Source: Roseospira navarrensis (GTDB lineage Bacteria > Pseudomonadota > Alphaproteobacteria > Rhodospirillales > Rhodospirillaceae). Taken from it: a stretch of DNA of 52,996 nt. Shown here piece by piece: positions 1 to 8,422 of this stretch. Numbering within the stretch: the stretch's first letter is position 1; each line of letters starts with the position of its first letter. The position numbers and the translations under genes are program-made. The DNA is taken from the NCBI RefSeq assembly GCF_009601025.1, contig NZ_WIVE01000028.1:1-52996 (forward strand), in the 5' to 3' direction. Below the pieces are notes generated by a model. It was given only the letters and a program-made list of their open reading frames with translations, was not told the origin of the DNA and did no database searches.

Positions 1-37
1 GCTGGAATTCGAGCAGGGATCGAGGAAACTTGCTCAT
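1..37 (-). mobile_element. 5' end of a probable IS1595-family transposase (cut by window edge)
   Basis: Minus-strand ATG at 37-35 opens a frame reading MSKFPRSLLEFQ that runs off the window. The pattern K-x-P-R-x-L-x-E-F-Q resembles, from memory, the start of IS1595-family transposases (typically followed by RRFPDEAACxxYL). A CGGAG ribosome site lies just upstream on the minus strand. Only 12 codons are visible, so this rests on a short match. If right, the end of the insertion sequence should lie between 37 and about 125, next to the shortened ImmA gene. Confidence 0.4.
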
Positions 38-121
38 GGTCGGGCTCCGGAAATGGCGTGCGTTCACGTTATGTTCTACGCCGTTTCAGGCCACCTGTCA
101 CCACATGATGTGGTCCCGGAC

Positions 122-601
122 TCAAAGGGATAAGCCCTCTTCGGTAATATCCCCATTCGTATCTTTATACGCATTGCGAAAATCACTTTCAGGCATCAAG
201 AAGGCAGCGGCGAACCAATTGGCTTCCCATTCCGTTCGGTCAGAGCCATACCTGAGTGCCTTGACAGGTCCTGTTATCTCTCCGTTGCGATTTGGCCAAA
301 GAAAGTGAAGAACATAATGACCAAGCTCATGGGCCAAAGTGAATCGATCACGTGTTTGACTTGTATCCCAGCTTAGAAATATTGTGAAATCTCTTTCGCC
401 TCTAATCTCAGTCGAGCCAGAATCCGTGTTCTCGTTCCAAAAGTCTTTGTATTGAATGTCGCCGCCCAGTTTTTCTACGATGTCCTCGAGATTTCCGCCG
501 ATATCGTAGCCAACCTGCTTAGCTACGCTTTCCGCGAGCTTTTCCACTGAGTTCTTTGTTAAGCCGCTTGCAGTGGCTGCAGCGAATTTTTGGTCTGACA
601 T
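122..601 (-). CDS. ImmA/IrrE-type metallopeptidase, probably C-terminally truncated
   Basis: 159-residue protein with the zinc-protease motif HELGH (H91, E92, H95) in the context FTLAHELGHYVLHF, and the third ligand region EWEANWFAAAFLMP near residues 124-137. This family (ImmA of ICEBs1, IrrE of Deinococcus) cleaves or acts on Xre-type repressors and often controls mobile elements. No Xre partner is seen beside it. The protein stops at GDITEEGLSL just where relatives continue into a short winged helix (LAxxFxVSxxAVxxRL), and neither other frame restores that tail. Base composition is clearly lower in GC than the chromosome. It is divergent from the restriction gene. Confidence 0.8.
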   Translation of the reverse strand: MSDQKFAAATASGLTKNSVEKLAESVAKQVGYDIGGNLEDIVEKLGGDIQYKDFWNENTDSGSTEIRGERDFTIFLSWDTSQTRDRFTLAHELGHYVLHFLWPNRNGEITGPVKALRYGSDRTEWEANWFAAAFLMPESDFRNAYKDTNGDITEEGLSL

Positions 602-799
602 ATATACCTCTCAGGTCCTGCCCCCGACTGCCTGAAAAGCTAGCCTTGATGAGACCGTATTCAAGGCGGATTCGCGGACGCTATGTCAAGGGCAACTTAC
701 AGATGGCAGCGCGTGAATGATATGGAAGGGGCCGACAATATGCCGTACCCCTGGCCATCAAGCGAGAGAACGCTCGCGGGCGCACGCAAGAGGGCAAAG

Positions 800-3664
800 G
801 TGACCCCCGAATCCTTCATCGCCAAATGGCAAGCCGCCGAGCTCAAGGAGCGGTCCGCCGCTCAGGAGCATTTCATCGACCTGTGCCGCATGCTGGGGGA
901 GCAGACCCCGGCCGAGGCTGATCCCAAGGGCGAGTGGTACTGCTTCGAGCGCGGCGCCACCAAGACCACGGGGGGCGAGGGCTGGGCCGACGTCTGGAAG
1001 CGCGGCCATTTCGGGTGGGAGTACAAGGGCAAGCGCAAGGACTTGTCCGCCGCCTTCGTCCAGCTTCAGCAATACGCGGTGGCGCTGGAAAACCCGCCGC
1101 TGCTGATCGTCTGTGACCTCGACGATTTCGAGATTCACACCAACTGGACCAACACGGTCTCCGAGGTTCATCGGTTCACGCTCGATGACCTGACCCGCGC
1201 CGATGTGCGGGACAAACTGAAGTGGGCCATGAGCGAGCCGGATCGGCTCAAGCCCACCCGCACGCGGGACAGCCTGACGGCGGACGTGGCCAGCGACTTC
1301 GCGGCGCTCGCCGCGTCCCTGCGCACGCGGTTCGCGGATCAGCCACAGGCCGTGGCCCACTTCATCAACCGGATGATCTTCTGCATGTTCGCGGAGGATG
1401 TGGACCTTCTGCCCAACGACATGTTCTCGCGGCTGCTGGACCGGGCTTTTCACGCGCCGGAGGATTTCCCGGACCTCGTGCGGGAGTTGTTCGCGCGCAT
1501 GGCGGCCGGCGGGTTCTTCGGGGTGGACCGGATCGCCTGGTTCAACGGCGGCCTGTTCGATGCCGACGATACCGTCTTTCCTCTGACCCGCGCGGAAATC
1601 GACATCTGCCGCAAGGCGGCGGCCATGGAATGGGGCGACATCGACCCCTCCATCTTCGGCACCCTGTTCGAGCGCGGGCTTGACCCCGACAAGCGAAGCC
1701 AGTTGGGGGCGCACTACACCGACCGCGACAAGATCATGCTGATCGTGGAGCCGGTGATCCTCCGCCCCCTGCTGGCCGAGTGGACCGATGCGAAAGCGGC
1801 CATCGCGGAGGCCATGGCCAAGGCGGAGAACCCCAAGTCCACGCCCGCCACGCGCACTCGGCACCGCAACCGCGCCGAAACGCTGCGGCAGCACTTCATG
1901 GAGCGCTTGCGCGGCTTCCGGGCGCTCGATCCCGCCTGCGGGTCCGGCAACTTCCTTTACGTGGCGCTGCACGCGCTCAAGGACCTGGAACTGCGCGTCA
2001 ACCTGGAATGCGAGGCCCTGGGCCTGCAAAAGGAATTCCCGTCCCTGGGGCCGGAGGTGGTCAAGGGCATCGAGATCAACCCCTATGCCGCCGAACTGGC
2101 CCGCGTGACGGTGTGGATCGGCGAAATCCAGTGGATGAAGCGGCGCGGCTTTGACGTGTCACGGAACCCGATCCTGAAGCCGCTCGATACGATCGAATGC
2201 CGGGACGCGGTGCTGACGGAGGCGGGCAAGGAGGCGCCTTGGCCGAAGGCGGACGTGGTGATCGGCAACCCCCCGTTCCTCGGTGGCAAGCGCATGCGCG
2301 ACGGGCTGGGGGATGACTATGTGAACCGCCTGTTCCGGGCCTATGACGACCGCGTGCCGGCCGAAGCCGACCTCGTGGCCTATTGGTTCGCCAAGGCGTG
2401 GCAGGCGATCCAGGCGGGGACGCTGACGCGCGCGGGGCTGGTCTCGACCAACTCCATCCGGGGTGGCGCCTCCCGCCGGGTTCTGACACCGATTGTCGAA
2501 CAGGGTGCCATTTACGAAGCGTGGGACGATGAACCCTGGGTGGTCGAGGGCGCGGCCGTGCGGGTCGCGATGGTCTGCTTTGCTGCCGCGCCGCCCCTCG
2601 GGGAAAGCCGGTTGGACGGGGTGCCGGTGGACCGCATCTATTCGGACCTCACGTCCGGCGGGGTGGACCTGACCAAAGCGCAACGCCTACCCGAGAACAA
2701 GGGCGTGGCGTTCATGGGCGACACCAAGGGCGGCGCGTTCGATGTTTCGGGGGACGTGGCTCGGGCGTGGCTGAAACAGCCGCTGAACCCGAACGGGCGG
2801 CCCAATGCCGACGTGTTGATGCCGTGGGTCAATGGCATGGACCTGACGCGGCGCCCGGCCGGCAAGTGGATCATCGACTTCGGGTGGGACATGTCGGAGG
2901 CCGACTGCGCACTTTACGAAGAACCTTTTCTATACTCACAAGAGAAAATTAAACCTGATCGTGAGAAGCGTCAGTCACGAGGGTATGCGAAGGCTTGGTG
3001 GCGCCACGAACGCCCAAGGCCGGAGATGTGGGATGCCCTCAAGGGAAACGGTGCCTACATTGCGACTCCAACGGTTGCGAAGTATCGGCTCTTCGTTCGC
3101 TTACCCCGGACGGTCTGCCCGGATCACCAACTCATCGTGATTGCCCGCGACGACGACACGGCGTTCGGCATCCTGCATAGCCGGTTCCATGAGACTTGGG
3201 CGCTCCGCTTGGGGACGTGGCTCGGCAAGGGGAACGATCCGCGCTATACCCCCAGCACGACCTTCGAGACGTTCCCATTCCCCGAGGGGCTGACGCCCGA
3301 CATTCCCGCCGCCGACTACGCGGGCGATCCGCGCGCCATCGCGATTGCGGAAGCCGCGCGCAATCTGGATGAACTTCGCCGCAACTGGCTCAATCCGGCC
3401 GATCTGGTGGAGGTGGTGCCGGAGGTCGTGCCGGGCTATCCGGATCGGCTGATCCCCAAGGACGACGAGGCGGCGGCGGTGCTCAAGAAGCGCACGCTCA
3501 CGAACCTGTATAACCAGCGGCCGGCGTGGCTCGCCAACGCGCACGAGGCGTTGGATCAGGCCGTTGCCGACGCCTACGGCTGGCCCGCCGACATCTCCGA
3601 TGATGACGCGCTCGCCCGCCTGTTCGCCCTCAATCAGGACCGCGCGGCGGCAGAGGGGGCGTGA
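800..3664 (+). CDS. MmeI-like (type IIL) bifunctional restriction endonuclease / DNA adenine methyltransferase
   Basis: Single-chain R-M enzyme that would cut and methylate DNA from one polypeptide of about 954 residues (MmeI is 919). With the GTG start at 800 the nuclease motif is D64-x9-E74-x-K76 (in ADVWKRGHFGWEYKGK), nearly the same numbering as MmeI D70-x9-E80-x-K82, which is why I prefer this start; in-frame ATGs at 683, 722 and 740 are alternatives. SAM motif I is DPACGSGNF (D377) and catalytic motif IV is NPPF (N490). A helical linker containing YTDRDKIMLIVEPVILRPLL separates nuclease and methylase, and the C-terminal third (FETFPFPEG motif, then the terminal helix bundle) is the target-recognition part. 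A 4-nt gap precedes the next gene. GC falls sharply at 2911-3110, inside the recognition domain. Confidence 0.85.
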   Translation: MTPESFIAKWQAAELKERSAAQEHFIDLCRMLGEQTPAEADPKGEWYCFERGATKTTGGEGWADVWKRGHFGWEYKGKRKDLSAAFVQLQQYAVALENPPLLIVCDLDDFEIHTNWTNTVSEVHRFTLDDLTRADVRDKLKWAMSEPDRLKPTRTRDSLTADVASDFAALAASLRTRFADQPQAVAHFINRMIFCMFAEDVDLLPNDMFSRLLDRAFHAPEDFPDLVRELFARMAAGGFFGVDRIAWFNGGLFDADDTVFPLTRAEIDICRKAAAMEWGDIDPSIFGTLFERGLDPDKRSQLGAHYTDRDKIMLIVEPVILRPLLAEWTDAKAAIAEAMAKAENPKSTPATRTRHRNRAETLRQHFMERLRGFRALDPACGSGNFLYVALHALKDLELRVNLECEALGLQKEFPSLGPEVVKGIEINPYAAELARVTVWIGEIQWMKRRGFDVSRNPILKPLDTIECRDAVLTEAGKEAPWPKADVVIGNPPFLGGKRMRDGLGDDYVNRLFRAYDDRVPAEADLVAYWFAKAWQAIQAGTLTRAGLVSTNSIRGGASRRVLTPIVEQGAIYEAWDDEPWVVEGAAVRVAMVCFAAAPPLGESRLDGVPVDRIYSDLTSGGVDLTKAQRLPENKGVAFMGDTKGGAFDVSGDVARAWLKQPLNPNGRPNADVLMPWVNGMDLTRRPAGKWIIDFGWDMSEADCALYEEPFLYSQEKIKPDREKRQSRGYAKAWWRHERPRPEMWDALKGNGAYIATPTVAKYRLFVRLPRTVCPDHQLIVIARDDDTAFGILHSRFHETWALRLGTWLGKGNDPRYTPSTTFETFPFPEGLTPDIPAADYAGDPRAIAIAEAARNLDELRRNWLNPADLVEVVPEVVPGYPDRLIPKDDEAAAVLKKRTLTNLYNQRPAWLANAHEALDQAVADAYGWPADISDDDALARLFALNQDRAAAEGA

Positions 3665-3667
3665 GGC

Positions 3668-4510
3668 ATGCCTGTTCTTCCGATCCAGGAGACGGACCTT
3701 CCCTTGGCTGGCAACGTATTCCTGTCCGCCATGGCCATGGTGTTCAGCCGGGGCGATGCCGCCAAACATGACCTGATGTATCGCGGTCTGCTCGCGCAAG
3801 CGGACTACTTGTCGATCACCCAACGGGGTACGGTCCCCGATATGGACTGGCAGGCGCACGCGAACCTTGTCGAGGCCGGCGCTTTTCGCCGGGAGTGGCA
3901 AGGCGACATCACCCGAGGGATGGTCGGATTCGTCAATACCGCCGAGTTGCTGATCGTCGTCTTGAGCTTGTCCAAGACCAGCCCGAAATGGTCGACTCTG
4001 GAAAATGCTCTTCGGATCGTGGGGCGGCGCCGCACGGCAGCGAAGTTGCGCGGCGCCCGGAGCGGCTTTCTCGCGGACTGGAAAACGTGGAGCCCTATGG
4101 CCCACCTCGGGGCGGCTATGGTGCTGTGCCCAGCGTTTCAGGACGTGCCGCCGGAATTCCTTTCATCCTTCGGTTTGTCGGGCTGGCCTGATCTTGGTGA
4201 GATGCGATTGCCCGACGATGGGCCGGATGATTCGCGAGCTGAATTTCCGGAAGGCTCGCCGCTCCATGCCCTGGGTCTCGACATCCTGGGGCAGTTGGAA
4301 AAACGCTCGCTCAGCTTCCTATCAACAGCGAACCGGGTCCTTGACGATGCCTCCGGGTATTACGCGAGGGGTCAGGAAAAGCTGAACAAACCGCTTTTGG
4401 ACCGGCAGACCGCCTGGACGTTCCCGGAGGCGCTTGACCTCGATCCCTTGCCGGTGACGTACCCCCGAATATCCGACACGGAAGTCTGGTGGCTTGGCGA
4501 ACGAGGCTGA
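3668..4510 (+). CDS. Unknown protein following the MmeI-like enzyme
   Basis: 280-residue soluble protein that I do not recognise. It starts 3 nt after the R-M gene stop (TGA at 3662-3664, ATG 3668), so it is almost certainly translated from the same message. There is no signal peptide or membrane segment and no recognisable catalytic motif. The middle is basic (IVGRRRTAAKLRGARSG, around residues 117-133) and the C-terminus is acidic and proline-rich. Composition is less GC-rich than the chromosome core, like the rest of the island. A role tied to the R-M enzyme is inference from position only. Confidence 0.6.
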   Translation: MPVLPIQETDLPLAGNVFLSAMAMVFSRGDAAKHDLMYRGLLAQADYLSITQRGTVPDMDWQAHANLVEAGAFRREWQGDITRGMVGFVNTAELLIVVLSLSKTSPKWSTLENALRIVGRRRTAAKLRGARSGFLADWKTWSPMAHLGAAMVLCPAFQDVPPEFLSSFGLSGWPDLGEMRLPDDGPDDSRAEFPEGSPLHALGLDILGQLEKRSLSFLSTANRVLDDASGYYARGQEKLNKPLLDRQTAWTFPEALDLDPLPVTYPRISDTEVWWLGERG

Positions 4511-4542
4511 TCTACGCGTTTGTCAAGGAGTCCTAGAAAACA

Positions 4543-4570
4543 TTGGACTCCCCGCAGTCCAAAGTTTCTT
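4543..4570 (+). terminator. Probable terminator after the R-M operon
   Basis: TTGGACT (4543-4549), loop ccccgc, AGTCCAA (4556-4562), followed by the T-rich run AGTTTCTT. It lies 33 nt after the stop of the unknown protein. Two further GGACTC-type words flank it (GGAGTCC at 4528, GGGACTC at 4571), so it could also be part of a binding-site cluster ahead of the AlpA gene. Confidence 0.4.
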
Positions 4571-4651
4571 GGGACTCGTTATCCATTCGTTTTCAGTCGT
4601 TTAGCGTCCTCCTCGGTCATCGCGAGTGACCTGGATTCAAGGAGGACTCAT

Positions 4652-4867
4652 ATGAGCGACACCCATCCGCGCAAACTCCGCGCGCCCGCCGCCGCCGTCT
4701 ACCTCGGCCTGTCCGCGTCCACCCTGGCCAAGATGCGCCTGCGGGGCGACGGGCCGGTCTATTCCAAGGCCGGGCCGCGCATCGTGCTGTATGACGTGGC
4801 GGACCTCGACGTTTGGCTTGCGGGCCGCCGCCGGACCTCGACTTCCGACACGGGAGGCCGGGCATGA
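4652..4867 (+). CDS. AlpA-like excisionase / DNA-binding regulator
   Basis: 71-residue MerR/AlpA-type winged-helix protein. The helix-turn-helix reads APAAAVYLGLSASTLAKMR, and the wing and tail YDVADLDVWLAGRR match the excisionase-like HTH family found in phages and integrative elements, where members act as recombination directionality factors or activators. The ATG at 4652 has an excellent AAGGAGGACTCAT leader, and an upstream extension lacks support. Its stop overlaps the next start (ATGA), so it is translationally coupled to the primase gene. Its place at the head of a primase/DUF3987 operon beside a tRNA supports an element-control role. Confidence 0.8.
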   Translation: MSDTHPRKLRAPAAAVYLGLSASTLAKMRLRGDGPVYSKAGPRIVLYDVADLDVWLAGRRRTSTSDTGGRA

Positions 4868-5754
4868 TGGACGCGGACACCATGGCCGGGGCGCTCGGTC
4901 TCCGGCGGACGGGGCGTGGCACGTTTGGCGGCGCCTGTCCCGCCTGCGGATACCCGAACGCCTTTTTCCTGCGCGAGGGGCGGGAGCGGGTCCTGTTCCG
5001 CTGCCACGCCTGCCGCGATCAGGACGCCATCATGGACGTCCTGACCGACCGGGGCCTGTGGGGGCTCAAAAACGCCGGGGCTGGGTGTGCCCCTGCTCAT
5101 TCTGCTCATCGTGCTAATCACGCGAACACGGCGGCCTTTCGGGATGGGCGCCATGTGGACTTTGCGCGGCGGATTTGGCGGGAGGCCGTCCCGGCGGCGG
5201 GCACGCTGGCCCATACGTATCTAAAGGGGCGTCATCTGCATGAGCCGCCGCCCGGCTCTCTTCGGTTCCACGGCGGTTTGCGACATCCGGAGGCGAGGGG
5301 GCGTCTCCCGGGTATGGTCGCCGCCGTCACCGTCTGGCCGGACCGGGACGTGCGCGCGGTGCATCGAACGTTCCTGAAGCCCGGCGGGGAGGGCAAGGCG
5401 GCGGTGTCGCCGCCGAAGATGACCCTGGGGCCGCTGGCCGGCGGCGCCGTGCGCTTGGCTCCGCTTGGGCCGTGCCTGCTGATCGGGGAGGGCATCGAAA
5501 GCACGCTGTCCGCCATGGCGGTGTTCGACCTGTCGGGGTGGGCCGCGCTTTCGACCGGCGGACTGCGCGGCGTATGCGTGCCGCCGCCTGACCTTGTGCC
5601 GGATATCGTGATTGCCGCCGATCATGACCAGCCCGGTCTCTCTGCGGCGCGGGGCCTGGCGGCGCGTCTGCATGCGCTTGGGCATCGTGTCCGACTCGCG
5701 TGTCCGCCCGACGAAGGCGCCGACTACAACGACGTGCTGCGGGGGGCGGGATGA
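4864..5754 (+). CDS. Zinc-finger / Toprim primase-like protein (DUF7146-type)
   Basis: 296-residue protein. The N-terminal zinc site is CPAC (C25, C28) and CHAC (C47, C50), a CHC2-like primase finger. The middle contains YLKGRHLHEPPPGSLRFHGGLRHP, typical of the DUF7146 segment in phage and plasmid primases. The C-terminus has a Toprim fold with the glutamate motif LLIGEGIESTLSAM and the aspartate motif VIAADHDQPG. It probably primes replication of the integrated element. ATG 4864 overlaps the AlpA stop, and its own stop overlaps the next start, so the three genes form a tight operon. A Toprim-only repair role is possible but less likely. Confidence 0.8.
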   Translation: MMDADTMAGALGLRRTGRGTFGGACPACGYPNAFFLREGRERVLFRCHACRDQDAIMDVLTDRGLWGLKNAGAGCAPAHSAHRANHANTAAFRDGRHVDFARRIWREAVPAAGTLAHTYLKGRHLHEPPPGSLRFHGGLRHPEARGRLPGMVAAVTVWPDRDVRAVHRTFLKPGGEGKAAVSPPKMTLGPLAGGAVRLAPLGPCLLIGEGIESTLSAMAVFDLSGWAALSTGGLRGVCVPPPDLVPDIVIAADHDQPGLSAARGLAARLHALGHRVRLACPPDEGADYNDVLRGAG

Positions 5755-7220
5755 TGGAGGACTTCACCCCGGAGCCGCCGCGCCCCCTCTTGCGCGACCT
5801 GCCCGAGGGGGACCCATACCCGGTGGACGCCCTCGGCCCCGTGCTGGGGGGCGCCGCGCGGGCGATCCATGAGAAGATCCAGGCGCCGTTGGGCATGTGC
5901 GCCCAAAGCGTTCTCGCGGCGGCCGCGCTCACGGTTCAGGGCCGGCGGGACGTTGCCTTGCCCCATGGGCAGGCGCGGCCGTTGTCCTGTTTCTTCCTGT
6001 CCATCGCCCCCAGCGGTGAACGCAAAAGCTCATGCGACTCGGAGGCCCTGGCGCCCGTACGAACGTACGAACAGACCCTCCGCGCCGCGTACGATGAAGA
6101 GGAGATGACGTACCGGAATGAGAAGGAGGCATGGGACGCCTGCCGGCAAGCGATCCTGCGCGGCAAGAAGTCCGGCACCATCCCCGATATCCGCGCGAAG
6201 TTGGATGGCCTGGGGCCGGAGCCAGCGCCCCCGTTGAAGCCGGTCATCGTCTGCGCGGAACCGACGTTCGAGGGGTTGTGCCGGCTGTACGAAGAGGGCC
6301 GGCCCTCGCTGGGCATCTTCTCGGCCGAGGGCGGGCAATTCATCGGCGGCCATGGCATGAGCGAGGAAAACCAACTGCGCACGGCGGCGGCGCTCAGCGA
6401 GGTCTGGGACGGGCAGCCCATTACCCGCGTCCGTGGGGGCACCGGAACCAGCGTGCTCCCGGGGCGGCGTCTCGCCATGCACATGATGACCCAACCGGAC
6501 GTGGCGTCCCGGTTCCTCCAGAATCGGGTGTTGGGCGATCAGGGGCTTCTCTCCCGCTTCCTCGTGTGCGCCCCGGCCCCTGCCGCCGGGACACGGTGTT
6601 TCCGTGAGCCGTCGGACGCCTGCCGGTCCGCCCTCCATACGTATGAACGGACAATCGCGGGTTTGCTTCGGGAGCCGCTTCCGTTGGCCGAGGGGCAGCG
6701 GAACGAACTGGCGCCGCCGGTTTTGGGTTTGTCTGCTAACGCCCGTGCCCGGTTGATTCCGTACATAGGGGAGGTCGAGGCGCGGCTTGGTCCCGCCGGT
6801 ATGTACGAAGCGATCCGGGCCCTGGCCAACAAGCTCCCTGAGCATGCCGCCCGGCTCGCGGCCGTCCTGGCGCTCGTGGCGTATGTTCATACGGATTCGG
6901 TCGCGGCGAACCACATGGAGGCGGGCATTGCCCTTGCGGACTTCTACGCGGGTGAGGCGGTGCGGCTGCATATGGCCGGGCACGACGATCCCGACCTCCG
7001 CCACGCCCAGCGGGCGCTGGACTGGCTCCATACGGGGTGGGGCAAGCCCGTGGTGATGCTCGCCAATCTGTACCAGTCCGGCCCGGGCTCGCTCCGCTCC
7101 GCGAAGGACGCCCGGCGGATCACCCGCATCCTCGAAGATCACGGCTGGCTCGTTCCGATCCCCGGCGCCGAAATTGACGGCGCCCGGCGGAAAGAAGCAT
7201 GGCGGGTGGTCCGTGGATGA
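5751..7220 (+). CDS. DUF3987 (YfjI-like) protein, probable element replication helicase/ATPase
   Basis: 489 residues. The sequence has the DUF3987 core with the P-loop-like segment LSIAPSGERKSS followed by a long helical insert (YEQTLRAAYDEEEMTYRNEKEAW) and the conserved stretch IFSAEGGQFIGGHGMSEEN. DUF3987 proteins are paired with Toprim primases in phages and genomic islands and are thought to act as replicative helicase-like ATPases; that function is inferred, not shown. ATG 5751 overlaps the primase stop (ATGA), whereas the longer in-frame start at 5700 would overlap the primase by 55 nt. The gene ends 158 nt before the tRNA-Ala 3' end, where an integrase would usually sit but none does. 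Confidence 0.75.
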   Translation: MMEDFTPEPPRPLLRDLPEGDPYPVDALGPVLGGAARAIHEKIQAPLGMCAQSVLAAAALTVQGRRDVALPHGQARPLSCFFLSIAPSGERKSSCDSEALAPVRTYEQTLRAAYDEEEMTYRNEKEAWDACRQAILRGKKSGTIPDIRAKLDGLGPEPAPPLKPVIVCAEPTFEGLCRLYEEGRPSLGIFSAEGGQFIGGHGMSEENQLRTAAALSEVWDGQPITRVRGGTGTSVLPGRRLAMHMMTQPDVASRFLQNRVLGDQGLLSRFLVCAPAPAAGTRCFREPSDACRSALHTYERTIAGLLREPLPLAEGQRNELAPPVLGLSANARARLIPYIGEVEARLGPAGMYEAIRALANKLPEHAARLAAVLALVAYVHTDSVAANHMEAGIALADFYAGEAVRLHMAGHDDPDLRHAQRALDWLHTGWGKPVVMLANLYQSGPGSLRSAKDARRITRILEDHGWLVPIPGAEIDGARRKEAWRVVRG

Positions 7221-7310
7221 GCCGGGTGCGAATGGGTTAGCAGGTTTAGCAGGATGAGCGGCGACGGTTTCGGAGGCGCGAAATGTGGTCCTGTGGGCGC
7301 TCGGCCCCCC

Positions 7311-7330
7311 GTGCTTACTATGTGCTTACT
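7311..7330. repeat. Paired GTGCTTACT direct repeats near the island end
   Basis: GTGCTTACT occurs at 7311-7319 and again at 7322-7330, an 11-bp period (one helical turn), about 50 bp from the tRNA 3' end. Spaced short direct repeats at this position resemble arm-type binding sites of a tyrosine integrase or excisionase. That role is inference. Confidence 0.35.
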
Positions 7331-7332
7331 GG

Positions 7333-7378
7333 AATAAAATAAGGGGCTAGACGGTCTGGCCTAACCCCTTGATTTTAT

Positions 7379-7379
<1 letters not shown>
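7333..7379. terminator. Bidirectional intrinsic terminator between the island and tRNA-Ala
   Basis: AATAAAAT-AAGGGG (7333-7346) pairs with CCCCTT-ATTTTATT (7365-7379, one bulged base). This makes a GC stem flanked by A and T tracts on both sides. Read on the minus strand it ends the tRNA transcript with ATTTTATT; read on the plus strand it can stop the DUF3987 operon. Confidence 0.6.
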
Positions 7380-7454
<75 letters not shown>

Positions 7455-7821
7455 GTCGCTGTCTTTGTCTCGCGTCACCCTCCGGGCGTTGGGTGGGTCC
7501 GGTCGGGCGATCGTCTGACGATCTTCCGTCGGACCCCGGGGAGGGTCGGAGCGCCCCGCCGGTGCGGTGGGTGCCCCCTGTCGAGGCCCGGGAACTTAGG
7601 GTCTCGGCTCCGCCGGGGCAAGAAGAAAATTGGGGTCTCCTGCGCTTTTTTTCGGTGCGGTGGCGGATGAATTTCTGTTGGCTCGCTGCGCCCCGGGCGA
7701 CCCCGACGGGGCCGGTGCTCAAGGCGTCGCGTCGCGTCGCCATCCCGGAGGTGGTCGCCCCTGGGCGACCGGGGCGACGGCGGCGATGAACCGGACGAGT
7801 CCGGTTCATCGCCGATCGATC
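7455..7821. other. Gene-free stretch between tRNA-Ala and the FYDLN gene
   Basis: 367 bp without a supportable gene. It must hold the tRNA promoter (minus strand, not resolved). A CGTCGCGTCGCGTCGC run occurs near 7727-7742, and the 14-bp hairpin at 7782-7813 ends the neighbouring gene. Frames open on both strands here look like composition artefacts. Confidence 0.6.
7782..7813 (-). terminator. 14-bp hairpin with CTCG loop, 8 nt after the FYDLN stop
   Basis: GGCGATGAACCGGA (7782-7795), loop cgag, TCCGGTTCATCGCC (7800-7813): a perfect 14-bp stem. On the minus strand it begins 8 nt after the stop codon. It lacks a U tract, so it may protect the 3' end or act with Rho. A second hairpin of the same build lies at 20342-20373. 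Confidence 0.6.
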
Positions 7822-8181
7822 TCAGTCGTCGTCGTTGTCGTTGTCCAGGTGCTCGATGACCTCGGCCATGTCTTCCTCGTCCTCGCCCAGGTCCGAGGCG
7901 TCCTCGATCATGTCGCCGCTTTCCTCGTCGGTCGTCTCGTCGTCGCTCCCCAGGCCCGGTTCGTCGAGACCGGGCTCGTCCAGCGTCTCGTCTGGCACGG
8001 GGGCCGCCTTGGGCTTTTTCTCCGCCGCCGGGGCCGGTTTGGGCCGCCGCTGGCGCACGGGCGCCTCATCCTCGTACACCGCCCCGCACTTGGGGCAGGT
8101 GATGGGCTGGCGCCGCATGTCATAGAAGCGCGCTCCGCAAGAGCCGCAGGTTCGCTTGGATCCCCATTCCGGCTTGGCCAC
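7822..8181 (-). CDS. FYDLN-acid family protein (TIGR02300)
   Basis: 119 residues. The N-terminal zinc-ribbon-like module has C12-x2-C15 and C29-x2-C32 around the family signature FYDMRRQPITCPKC (FYDLN in most relatives). A basic proline-alanine linker follows, then a strongly acidic tail rich in D and E (EDEEDMAEVIEHLDNDNDDD). The family is almost restricted to alphaproteobacteria and commonly lies next to aroA-cmk, as here. Its function is unknown; a nucleic-acid or transcription-linked role is a guess from the zinc ribbon. It is divergent from the AroA-Cmk fusion, with 241 bp between starts. Confidence 0.92.
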   Translation of the reverse strand: MAKPEWGSKRTCGSCGARFYDMRRQPITCPKCGAVYEDEAPVRQRRPKPAPAAEKKPKAAPVPDETLDEPGLDEPGLGSDDETTDEESGDMIEDASDLGEDEEDMAEVIEHLDNDNDDD

Positions 8182-8422
8182 CCTGGTCCTCCCTGGAGTC
8201 TGGCTCGAAACACCGCGGCGCGGTCGGGGGCGGAGTCCGGTTCGGTTCCCCGGCCGGCACCCCGGACCCCTGCGGGGCCGCCACTGGTTGAGTTGGGCGC
8301 GTTTGCCATCATCGCCCGGTCAAGTCAACGTTTCTTGCCGCGCGGGCGGGCGGGCGTCTGTCACCCCGTGCGGGCGTGTGCTAGATGCCCCGTCACACCG
8401 GGCGCAGAAGGAACCGCAGTCG

